A stretch of 64,000 bases of DNA from Monilinia fructicola (taxonomy: Eukaryota > Ascomycota > Leotiomycetes > Helotiales > Sclerotiniaceae): positions 2,153,501 through 2,217,500 of the forward strand of contig VICG01000002.1 in NCBI GenBank assembly GCA_008692225.1, written 5' to 3'. Made by a program: the position numbers and the translations under genes. The notes beneath the pieces are model-generated. The model was not told the DNA's origin, did no database searches, and saw only the letters and a list, made by a program, of their open reading frames with translations. Positions 34,224 to 44,717 of this stretch are shown here, piece after piece (the first letter of the stretch is position 1; each line of letters opens with the position of its first letter).

Positions 34224-35909
34224 TTATGGCTTTTCATCTCCTGCCTTTCTCTCTTCCTGCTTTAGGAGTTCACCCTCTTTCTCCGCAGCAATGGCCTCGT
34301 TCACTTGATCCCTCTCTGCTCCATCTTTGGCTTCCAGCCGTCTTTCTTCCTTTTCATCAATATCTTCATTATCTTGAGGAGTGGCTCTACCCTCCTCGGG
34401 TTCTCCTCGTTTTGCTCATTTTCTTCCTCGATGAGTTCCTGCTGCTCCTTAAGAACCTCGAGACGTTGTTTGTTGGTAGCAGCCCCTCTGCATTGTGGAC
34501 CTCAAGCTCAATCTCGTGGAATAGTTCCTCGGGATGGATGACAAAACACCAGTAAGTGCATCAATTTGGGGTTGAAAACTCGGCCTCCTTACCCTGAGCA
34601 TACATAAATGCGTTGCTCAACACCAATAAGGTGGAGGGAACCCCATGCTTCAGTCTCAATTCTAACCAAGCCTGGAGGTCATCACGTAGTCTACCGGGAG
34701 ACATTCCATGAGTTCTAATACCGCGTTGAGACATGCAACTTGAAGTTCTGGAACAGACAAACTTTCCACACCCTCGAAACTGATAGCTCGGTCGTCTCTC
34801 TTGATTTGTCTCATACGATGACGGATCTGGTAACGAAGCATGGTGTCCGTACCAAATGTATTGAGGTTCATGTATCTGCACATGCCCACGAGTTGGGGGC
34901 GAGACAAGTTGTCCAAGGTCAGGTCGTCCTTGAATATCTGGCAGACCTTGATGACTTCTGAAGCACTAGGAGTTTCACCGGTAGCTCGAACTTTGCGGAA
35001 GAATTGTGCGAACTCCTCTTTTTGAGCATTTACTGAGCTCAAGGGAAGCCCAGTCTCTTTCAATGTGCTTCGCAGGAAGTTGCTAACATCTTTTCGAGTC
35101 GCTCGAAGTGAAGATACTTTGGCGTCTTTGGATTTTCTGTGCTTCATATGTGCTTGGGAGCATGTTGGGGAATAGCTTGAGAGCGATTGGAAGAAGTAAT
35201 TCTGCAAATGGCACAAGAAACAAAACTGAGAATGGTACTAATCGAGCCATGTCTTGGACGGTTCTTCGTAGTTGCCTGTGCTCTCTGCGACTGAGTTCAT
35301 ATCCTGCAGCCATCTTCAAAGCTAGACGTTGAACTGATTTTTATTTTCAGTTCCCAACAATTTCGTGCCGTCCCAGTAATGTGCAGCCTCTTTCTTAATC
35401 TTTTTGTCCAAGTGTCAACTTTTTCTCTACTTTCTCGCCATCTGGCTTCTCCACTGATTTTCCAGTTGAGCCAGCCAATTCCGAAAGGGTCAAGCCTTCA
35501 GAAGCATCGGTTTTCGCTACTCCGGTGGCTTCATTGCTTGGAATAGGGTCTATTTCATGTTTCTCGGCTTGTTTCGCAGCTGCTTTTGATGGCGCATTAG
35601 AGCTGATTGGATTCTCCTTGATGGGCTTTCTGGCTTGTTCGGCATTGAAACCCTGGGGGTGGTACACCATTTGTTCCTCCTGATGTATGAGTATCTGTGG
35701 TCACACCTCTTCGCGGGATTAAAATGGCCAGCGCTGGCATTTGTGATGGGAGAATTCGAGCATTACGACGTAAATATGCTGATGTAGGACTGAGCGAGGA
35801 GCGTTGAAGGGCACGAGCTAAAGATCATTGTTAGTTCTGATGGATTGCACATTTCAAGGCTAGAATCAATGACAACGAACCTCCTATAAAACGATGTTTG
35901 CGCCCGCAT
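34224..35909 (-). CDS. mdm38: LETM1/Mdm38-family mitochondrial inner-membrane protein, frameshifted in this sequence
   Basis: The N-terminus is rich in Arg and Ser ([20 protein letters not shown]), as expected for a mitochondrial presequence. The LETM1 domain follows: [19 protein letters not shown], the membrane span with [18 protein letters not shown], then [49 protein letters not shown] and [16 protein letters not shown]. The C-terminus is a Glu/Lys-rich coiled coil ending GDEKP. Family members are needed for K+/H+ exchange and for membrane insertion of mitochondrially made proteins. At least five one-base breaks move the frame (near 35655, 35400, 35270, 35135 and 34720). An intron probably lies between the first exon (ATG at 35907-35909) and RALQRSS; its exact borders and the start are uncertain. 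Confidence 0.88.
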
Positions 35910-38464
35910 TGCGGACGATTCTAGATGAAGCACCAATACTTTAGGTGAGTCCCTTCAACAATAATAAAACAAAGAGTACGATCAACGGAGTATCAAAATC
36001 GCAGGATTGAAAAGGTCTATGGTAGAAGGAATAGAAGGAATGAATGAATTGTTAAGGAGAAATCATAAGTAAGCGTGGTTGTGAGAAGAATAGATTGTTA
36101 TAAAATCTTTATGAATCCAGCTCTGAAATGCCTTCATCGATTGATCCGGATGCGGCATAAACTCTTTTGGAATTCGCCGTAGAAAGTCACGTGGTGATAG
36201 ATCCACGAAGCTAATCGATGAGCTCTATCTGATAGGTCGCGGCACGGGGCGGACTTAAGCATGGTGAAATGTTCTAGAAGAGTGGCATGAATATCAATAC
36301 GCGGTCAAGCGGCCAGATCCATAATGGACGGAATGAGCATAGCCAGCGACAATATTGATATTGACAAGACAATCGTTTGTGTCGTAAATCATGTTGTACA
36401 TAGGATGTGTTGTACTGTATTATGTTCATAAACTCTAAGAAATATGCCTGCGTTTTCAAGCTCATACAACTATTTTCTGTCAGACGGCGGATCGACTCTT
36501 TCAATAGACGGAACGGTATGGTATTGAAAACTCCACAGAGCTTACGTTCTCCTTAAACAGTACATGTCAGATAATCATATCAATTATATATCTGATACGT
36601 CTCAACGGTCAAAATGGTTAGTTCATAACGATTGGTCTTGTTCTCCCCAGGCGCTCAATACAATCTCCAGAGTTTGAGGTGTTGTCACATCGAATTGAAG
36701 AGGCGGGCTTTGTTCTTGGAAGCTTTGTGGTGCCGTTATAAAAGATCAGAGCCCAGGTGATCAAGAGGGGAAGCCAATACTAGGTCTAGTTTGGTTTGCT
36801 GTTGTCTGCGGGTGTACTCCGCCGTCAGTCTAAAGCTTAGGAAAGTGCTGCTGGGTGACTGCATATCCTGTATCCAGGCATTTCAGAGATAGCCAGCTTC
36901 AACCTTCATGCCTTGTCCCTATCCGCAGCTCTGTGAGCTGAAAACAAAAAGGCGGCCTCATGGGTGCACCTACCTCATTAGCTTCACACCACATCCCCTT
37001 GGCCTCCTGTTTCTGAAACAAAGCCAGAAGCATTTCTGCCCTCTGGCAAGGCTCTGAAGCAGCCCTACCACGCCGTAAATACCACCCCATCTTTACTGTC
37101 TAAGTTTAACTTTTGAATCCGCTTCGAAGGTTCTCTACTTCAAGTGAATTGGAGAATACCATTTGGACATACGAAAGGCGGCTTGCGTAGTTGAAAGCCA
37201 AACATTGGCAAAAAGAGTGAAGTGCCAGAATTTGAGTGAGCCGCGATTGTTGAGAATGATCAACACTGACTAATAAAAATCATTTATGGTTTATCTTATG
37301 AGTGCTCAAGGTTCAATTTCTTTTTGAGGAATTGGAAAGATGTCAGAAAGCACATGTTCGGAGAACCAATAACCCATATTGCTCTATCCTCAAACATCTC
37401 TCCCCCCTCCTATTTCAATGGTCATTCTGGAACCTTTATAGGCATGGCCAAAAAATAGGAATCTGGGAAAAACAGCTGCCCTCCTATGATACGTATGAAT
37501 CTCTTCCGAAAAGCCCAGAGCATCTTTTGCAATGTCGATTCACCACTCGACACTTTCGTCATTAAAACATACGGAAGGGACATCCTCAGTATCAGATGAC
37601 GAGAACGGATTATAGTTTTTCAACCCCATTAGTCATCCTTCTGAGCAGAGCTTTCCTAAGATTCTTCAACTACATTCCCGGAAGGCAACCAACGACATAT
37701 CCCTACCATAACAGAAAGTGGCTCGCCATCCCATTAACGATGATGACAAGAAGTCGCACCTTCTTTGCCTAAACCCCCTATAGCAGCACATTCTCAGTTC
37801 AATAAGGTCAATTACTCTGCACAAGGAATTTACACAGTTGCAGCTCTGAGAAGACCAGGCGCACCATACCCTTCTCGCTCATAGCTGAACCACCGTCTAA
37901 ATGCCTGCAATTAAACTGCTGATTAGTCAAGGCTTTTGATATACCGTTCAACGCGTTTCATGGCGCAGGGGAAAATGCCCTTTTTACGTAGAAAGAGTAG
38001 CCTGGAGCCTCTCTTTCGTAACGAGTTTCAATCCGAAAGAGGAAAAGAAGATTTTCGGCGTTATCCACGGCCATGCAGTAAGTATGTTAAGGGTTGATTT
38101 TAACTGAAGACGGGTCTTGGTCATAACTTGTGGATGTGCTGGAGTGTGACGTTCATTTCCTGCGCGAAGGACGAATTCGTTGTGGGAGGCCGTCTTGAAA
38201 GTGTTGGTGACGCTGGGGGTCGAGATCATTCAATCTCTCGAAGAGCTTTCTCGGTAATCCTTGCGCGAGTTTATTCAATTCCATTTTATGGGTGTGGTAA
38301 CCATGATCTATTTACCAAACACGATCATTGGTTCAATAGTAACGGAGCTTCAGCTGTATTGAAGTTACAAACAATCCTCAGTCGCAAAGATAAATATCAA
38401 GCACGAAGCGGCCGTCGTAGCGTGGGAAGCATATTTGCTGACCAAACAGAAAGCGAATTCCAGC
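35910..38464. other. Intergenic, no recognised gene
   Basis: Only short frames on both strands. A minus-strand stretch at 36899-37090 and a plus-strand one at 37302-37565 are open but show no family resemblance or plausible splice structure. The region shortly above 35909 should hold the LETM1 promoter. Confidence 0.4.
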
Positions 38465-38872
38465 TTAAGCGATCATGTTGGTCAACTTACAAGTTGTGGT
38501 TGAGAAAGGTAGGGAAATAGTCCTAAGATATATGAAAAGGACCATAGAAGCAGAAGCTGATACAAGCAGTGCAATCCAGGAACTTACTATCGAGCGAGCT
38601 TCTTGATTTTCTGTGACGAGAAACGAGCTAGCGGGCACAGAGGTTAACAACAGCATTTGAGAAGAAGTTTGGCCAAGATTTTGCTTCGGGGTTCCAGGTA
38701 TTAGCACTGGTGGAGATTTTTCAATATTGTTACTGCTGTAGGTAAACCAAGTGTCTATTGGGTGTTTGGAGGAACCTGAGCATGAGCTTTGGGATGGTGC
38801 AGTGAAATATGTTCCTGGGAACCATGCACCGTTTTTGCGCCGGCTATCCATCCACCACTGTGCTGCTATCAT
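38465..38872 (-). CDS. Hypothetical protein fragment, unrecognised
   Basis: A 135-codon minus-strand frame whose first part looks protein-like (AQWWMDSRRKNGAWFPGTYF, then a Ser-rich stretch). The frame stays open upstream of its first Met to about 38935. A good donor GTAAGT follows QEARSI, and an acceptor TTAG lies about 65 bp on. The hydrophobic run after it (SWIALLVSASASMVLFIYL) may therefore be intron and not a membrane segment. I do not recognise a family, and exons on either side were not found. Confidence 0.25.
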   Translation of the reverse strand: MIAAQWWMDSRRKNGAWFPGTYFTAPSQSSCSGSSKHPIDTWFTYSSNNIEKSPPVLIPGTPKQNLGQTSSQMLLLTSVPASSFLVTENQEARSIVSSWIALLVSASASMVLFIYLRTISLPFSTTTCKLTNMIA

Positions 38873-40267
38873 TGCTCTGTCTACAACGGTATTGGAGTTT
38901 ATGGGGGAAGAGAAGCTTCCTTGTAGATGTAGGTCAGATAGGTGAATAGATCATTCCATAGCTTAGTCCAATGTCCAAGCAAATGGCAAGGTACCAAGAA
39001 GTTACTTACTTAAGCCTCCCTTTTGAATGGTTACTAGGTACCTAGGTAGTTAAGTCTCCTTATTATTTATTACTGACGATGGTAGTAAGCACGGACAAAG
39101 CTCACCGGGAGCAGCCAGGACCTAGGAGAATTGAGCGAACTCTCATAGACCACACTAGTCTAGTTTCTACCATATGAACCATCCAGGGATATCTCGAATA
39201 CCAAGCAAATAGACTATATGTATGAAAACGTGAATTGGAGAGACTCAAGATGGATGCTGTAACACAATACTAGTAGAGAAATTAGATGAATGGGTAGATG
39301 TTCACTACGGTATACTCGAGTAATATAAGAGATATTTTATTGATTGATTGAATGAAAGAATTTGGTGATTCGTTAATTATTAATCAATCAATCAATCAAT
39401 GATCAATGATCAATGATCAATGATCAATCGTTGATAGACCGAACCCCCACCTATCTATCTACCCAGGTCCCACGTACAGAGCACCTACCTACAAGGTAAG
39501 CAAGAGTACTTGCTACCTAGTAGGTACCTACAGTACTCGAGTATACCTAGTAGTTCCGTTCTATTCCTTCTGTCTGTCCGTCTGTCCGTCTGTCCGTCCG
39601 TCTGTGTCATATGTCGGACAATCGGAATGATCCCTTAGCCTCCCTTTTCGGCCTTCACTTGACACATTCCCATTCCTCATTCCTCAACAAATCTGGGGCG
39701 CTATGACCACCTCATATCGAGAAAAAAAGGAAGGAACTTCGACTCGTTCGTTGATCCATAATTAATAATAATAACAATAATCATCACCCCTCCTCTCTCT
39801 CTCTCTCTCTCTCTTCCCCCCCCCTCTCTCCCCTCTCCTCTCCCCTCCCCTCCTCACACTCAAGTGATTATACTACAGTAGTATCTCCTCGCTCTTCCCC
39901 GCTCCCGAGGTCGCCATTTACTTTCTCTTTCGACCGATTCCTCTTATAAATAAAAATAACACTTTACGCTCCGTTACGCCTTGTACTACTACTTTTGAAT
40001 TCTTATTCCTGCACAATTCTTCGTTGCTTGCTTTTTACTGTTTGCCATCCATCCCAAAGAGTCATTTCGTAAATCGTAATTTGTCTTTCGATTTGTTAAT
40101 ACAACATCATAAAGGCCATCTCCCACCAGCATAATAAATAGAGGTACTGTACCAAAGTATCTTTCGTGAATCGCGTACCGACATCCGGGCATAAGCATCT
40201 TCGCTATAAATCACTTTCGTCCGCTATCTCCCGGGCTCCTACAATTTATACCAGTATAGGCGTAACG
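38873..40267. repeat. Intergenic with simple repeats; upstream of AK3
   Basis: Contains the palindrome TACCTAGGTA at 39039-39048, (AATC)n then (AATGATC)n at 39381-39429, (GTCT/GTCC)n at 39570-39605 and a (CT)n-rich tract at about 39788-39856. The C/T-rich tract about 400 bp upstream of the AK3 start resembles the one upstream of the kexin gene. Confidence 0.55.
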
Positions 40268-41125
40268 ATGCGCCTCAGGAGAGCAGCAAGAATTTATTTT
40301 TGGTTGGAGCCCCGGCGTAGGAAAGGGCACCACAGGCAGAACGACTTCTGCAACGATTCCACAGCTTTCTGCTATTAGTTCCGGAGATTTGTTGAGGGAC
40401 AATGTCAAAAATAGGACCCCTCTAGGTATGTACGCTTCTACACTCTTATACATTGTGACTTATAGAGGCCTGCAGGAATCAAAGCAGAAAGTACTATAAA
40501 ATCCGGTTCCCTCGTCCCTGATGCCATGATACTTCGTCTTATTCTTCACGAGTTGAAAACCCGTGGTTGGTTATTTCCACGTCCTCGCCGACGATGACCC
40601 TCGCATCGAGCGCTATATCCGCGTCTTCTTTTTGATTATGACACAGATTCGTATGTTGAACAGCCATCATTGGCAGAAGCTTCTACGCCACCTCAAACAT
40701 CCGAAGATCCTTCCGCCTCTTTTATCCTTGATGGGTTTCCTCGCACGGTCGAGCAAGCTTCCCAACTCGATTCACTCATTCCCATAAACCTCGTTGTCTC
40801 CCTCAAAACGCCGGCCTCTGTGATATTAGAGCGCATTGCGGGCCGTTGGGTTCATGCACCGTCTGGGCGAGTTTATAACACTACATTTCATGCGCCAAAA
40901 GGTTGCTGGGCTTGACGATATAACTGGAGAAAAGCTTACAAAGCCGTCCAGACGACTGCGAAGAAACATGGAAGAACGGCTCAAGAAATTCGAGGAGACA
41001 AGCGAGCCCACTACTTGAGCACTATGCGCGCAAGGGAGTATTGTGGGAGGTTCAAGGAAATAGCAGTGATGAAATTAGCCCCAAGCTATACCAGGAGTTC
41101 GAAAGAAGGTTTTGCAGATATATGA
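40268..41125 (+). CDS. adk2: GTP:AMP phosphotransferase (mitochondrial adenylate kinase 3), frameshifted in this sequence
   Basis: MRLRRAARI starts the chain. A P-loop follows that reads GAPGVGKGT once one base is corrected, then QLSAISSGDLLRDNV (AMP-binding) and, after an intron (GTATGT donor near 40424, acceptor GCAG near 40475), GSLVPDAMILRLILHEL. Then come SASFILDGFPRTVEQA, INLVVSLKTP, and the lid GRWVHAPSGRVYNTTF with VAGLDDITGEKLTK. The lid lacks the four zinc-binding cysteines, as usual in AK3. The enzyme makes ADP from AMP using GTP in the mitochondrial matrix. At least six one-base insertions or deletions break the frame in under 0.9 kb. The end is taken at the TGA at 41123-41125, which is in frame after removing one T from the run before GCAGATATATGA. 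Confidence 0.88.
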
Positions 41126-41899
41126 TTAATGCTACTATGGTTTTAGATATCATTGGTAGGATAGCAGAAGATGTATCATATTTACAAGGTTTCGGCGTAC
41201 GGCGGTACTGGTGGAAAAGAGGCGGCTTTTGCTTCTCATCGAAGACAATTTACTCTTTATGACCTATCGCTTATTCTCCTTTTTCTTTTTAGCTTTATTA
41301 AAACTAATGTTTCCAAGTGGGCTAACTGCTTTGCTGCATATGAAAAAAAAAATGTGGCAGTCGTTGCCAAATGTACCACTTGCAGGTGCATAAAATGTCG
41401 TGTGAACAACCTCAGATCCGTCAACTGCCAGACATCACAAGGGCGTATGAATAATTTGTAGTCAAGGAACTCACGGTCACTATTGGACGCCTCATAAATT
41501 TGCTCGGGACTAAATGTGTTTTTTCTTCGAGACTTCTTCGGCTATAAAATGTTGAATGAAAATGTTGTGAGATTCAATATTCGTAACTGGTCTCCGTAGA
41601 TCATACGGAATGTCGAAGTTACATAAAAGCCAAACGTTTACCTCACTCTTTCGATGGCTGAAGTATGTCTTGAGCCTCGCTCCAGGTAGGAGTTGATAGT
41701 TGTTCGAACACCTACCATACACATGTTGATAATAATTACTGATCAACCTTTCTTCGCCTGTCATCGGATTCACATCTGCTTAAAAAACTCGATACCCGTC
41801 TTCCCCAGATTTCGGTAGACAATGACGTCCCCTTTTTTTAACGTCACGCGCTTCGTCTATGGCAATTTGCAAAACATGATTCTTTTCCGTCTTTGGGAA
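41126..41899. other. Intergenic, no recognised gene
   Basis: The AK3 3' UTR and short frames without resemblance to known families. An 87-codon minus-strand frame at 41510-41773 is not recognisable. Confidence 0.4.
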
Positions 41900-42800
41900 G
41901 CTTGGTCTAAGCTAAGCTGGACACGGCACCGAAGTGGATAAGAGGAGCTAAAGGTAAGAAACGTCTCAAGGCCTCTCTACCAGGATCATCGTTCGTTGCT
42001 GAAAGGAGGCAGTGGGTGCCTATCAACTTGCCATTACGATTGGATTGCTACTCGCCGCAGTGATTGACAGCGTTACCCACAGGGCTCAACAATACTGAAC
42101 CTGATAGAGTTCCAATAGTCGTTCGTAGGGTATCCTTCCATACTATTCATCAATCCGATCGAAATCCAGTGACTGACGAAACTCGCACCGAATTTGCATG
42201 GGCGCTGATTCCAGGAACTGGACGTCGACTCCTTCCGACCCCAAACACCTCGCCATTTGGTCAAGCGGGGCAGACATGACAAAGCGGCAAAGTCACTCGA
42301 GGACTTGACGTTGGCGACCCCCGCTTGATGGGTGAGCTTCAGGAAATTGAATCCAACTCTGTTCATGAAAGAAATCTGGTCAAGGAACCTCATCTCTACA
42401 ATTCATCAACTGGCATACTTTGGGTAAAAGGTACCCTTCACATCACAACAACACCGCGGCTCTCAATCATACGTATAACTAATATGTCGCAGACTTCTAG
42501 CTGGTTGCCTCCTTCGAGCTCTGCGGCGGTTGATTGGCATCCACTTCATCTTCTACTATGGCACCTCATTCTTCGCAGCCTTCGGTATCAAGCAATCGTT
42601 TGTCGCAGGTATGATAACTTCATCCGTCAACGTGTTCTCAACCTTAGCTGACCTCTACCCCGTCGAAGCCTCTGGAGGCTTTTGCTGGAGATATGCGGTG
42701 TTGTGTGGTTTTTGAATTTACGAGACGAAGGGGCTTGGTTTGGAGGACGTGGATGAGCTGTATGAGAGTGCTGAGAAGGCTTGGAAGAGTGTCCATTGGT
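41900..42800 (+). pseudogene. MFS hexose-type sugar transporter, broken and apparently internally deleted
   Basis: Pieces of a sugar-porter family protein follow in the right order but in changing frames: APKWIRGA, then a likely intron (GTAAGA donor near 41953), AYQLAITIGLLLAAV, EFAWALI, TPRHLVKRGRHDKAAKSL, NSSTGILWVKGT, HFIFYYGTSFFAAFGI, MITSSVNVFSTLA, and finally YETKGLGLEDVDELYE. The N-terminal third with the GYD motif is not found upstream. Between NVFSTLADLYPVE and GGFCWRYAVLCGF about 100 residues (roughly helices 8-11) are missing. Indels as in neighbouring genes explain the frame changes but not the lost segments, so this one may be truly defective. Confidence 0.7.
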
Positions 42801-43521
42801 CCCTAGGGTGGTTTGGGGAAGGAGTGGAAGGGAAGGGAAAGGGGGTGGAAATAGAGATGGAGTTGCCTATCTGTGGTTATATCTTTCGAATTCCAGGACT
42901 CAATCTACAAATAAATCAAGTTGATCGTGAGCTCCATTCCGGATCTCACCTTTTTTCGTATAAAAATCATGTTTCCCACCCAAATTATATAAATTTGCAA
43001 TTGGGGGGAAAAGCACGACGGCATCTTGCTCGTATCAACATTGGTGAACAATAACAAAGACAACATATACCGTTCATCGCCAATGACTGACAAGCCGTAG
43101 GTATTTGCTTGCAGCAATGTCCTTTTGTATCGAGATACTAAAAGTAGTTTGAAGGATGATCATCTCCAAGTTACCTAAACTGGTAAAACTACTTTTACCT
43201 AGGTACAGGTGATAGAACCACACATGACTAAGCATCACAAAAGTACAACCCCGCACTCAAAGGTTTCATATGCAATTAGGAAAACAGAACATGCAAATCT
43301 GCATCCACACCCCCACCCACACCCACATTCTCATCAAACATTCATATCCACACACCACAATATTTTTATCTAGTACGTACAATAGTGAATTTCTCAACGT
43401 CTTTAACCTCAAAAGATGTAAGAATATCCATCCATCCATCCATCCATTCATGGATATGGATGGTCTAATGAGATGAACATACACCTTGAGAATTATCAGG
43501 CCACTTAAGAAAGTACCCAGA
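42801..43521. other. Intergenic downstream of the transporter remnant
   Basis: Contains the palindrome TACCTAGGTA at 43196-43205, (ACCCACAC)-type DNA at 43305-43330 and (ATCC)n at 43427-43450. No gene. Confidence 0.45.
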
Positions 43522-43832
43522 CTCTAAGCGATGATGATGAGCAGCAGCTCATCCATCAGCTCATTTCGGGTGGCACAGGAACCCCCGCCAATATTGAAAA
43601 GTCTCTCCAGCTTCCGTCTCACCATATACTCCGCATGCTCACTTCCGCGTTCCGTGGTCGGATTCTTATGACGTATCTCCATCCACGTGTAACCGTAGAT
43701 GCATGCCAGGAGAGAATGTCCAAATCGGCATTCGGCGAGTGCGTTGCGACAGGGACCGGCAGGATTAACCAGGAAGCAAGGCGTAGGGAGGTCCGTTATG
43801 GATGCGCTGTCCGTTTGCAGGTACCTACCTGA
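43522..43832 (+). CDS. Unrecognised coding-like exon
   Basis: A plus-strand frame of about 100 codons preceded by a good acceptor (TACCCAG) and closed by a stop at 43830-43832. It reads LSDDDEQQLIHQLISGG, then LPSHHILRMLTSAFRGR and RINQEARRREV, with a protein-like mix of residues. A possible donor GTACCT lies near its end. There is no convincing start Met at the beginning; an internal Met is at 43635. Family not recognised. It may be an exon of a short gene upstream of the phosphoketolase, or a remnant. Confidence 0.33.
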
Positions 43833-44717
43833 TGTTCGTCGGTATGGGAGGTGGGATGGGGAGGGAGGGGAAGATACGGATGGGGAGGTTACGGTCAGGG
43901 CTGTGCAATGTGCATGGAATTATCAACGACGAACCGTCCTTTATCACCCCATATGCATATGCAATGCAATGCAATGCAATGAACTTCCTTGGTATGTTGA
44001 TGTTGATGCAGTACGTACAGCAGGCAGAGCACAGTAGAGTATGATTGGATGGGTTGGTGGTTCTATTCGTGAATGAGATCGAGATCTATTTATCTATGGT
44101 TAATGGTTAATGGTTAATGGTTAATGGTGAGTGTATGGTGTATGGCTGGTTTATTTGTGGTTCCATGGTATCATACGCTTTAGGTTTCCAGGTTCATGGT
44201 GGATGGTTGACGGCTTATGCTGGATGGCTTATGGCGACTCTTGTATGGTGGTGTATGGTGCATAGAATAACGTTGTATTACTTAATCCACATCACGAGCA
44301 ACAGACACAACCCGAACGATACGGGCAACCTTGGAAGTGACGAGCTGCCCAGTTTCTCAGGTGAGTCGAGAATTCTTTTGATAAGATTAATCAGACCACT
44401 TTTTACCCAGCCCGCCGTTCGTAGTGAATCCCATTCGAATGGTTCTTGGTACGAATACCTACCCGTTTGGGTTTTTGAGGGCGAGATGCGTACAGTGAAT
44501 AAAAGGCTGAACTGTTCCACATGCCCTTCCAGATTCCTTCCAAGTTTCTTCTTCTTCTTCAACACAATAATAATAACATCACCTCGAGATTGATTCTACA
44601 ACTCCATTATTTTGTCGTGGGTTATCGCCAACGATAGATAACTCATACCATTCGATCTAACACTGGACGCTCGTTCAATTATTCCATTCCGTCACCATCA
44701 TCTCACATAATTTCAAC
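43833..44717. promoter_or_regulatory. Upstream region of phosphoketolase with simple repeats
   Basis: It contains (GCAAT)n at 43963-43981, (GGTTAAT)n at 44097-44128 and a CTT-rich stretch at 44540-44560, then a leader rich in CATCAT up to the ATG at 44718. The 158-codon frame at 44117-44593 is repeat-driven and not supported. Confidence 0.45.
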
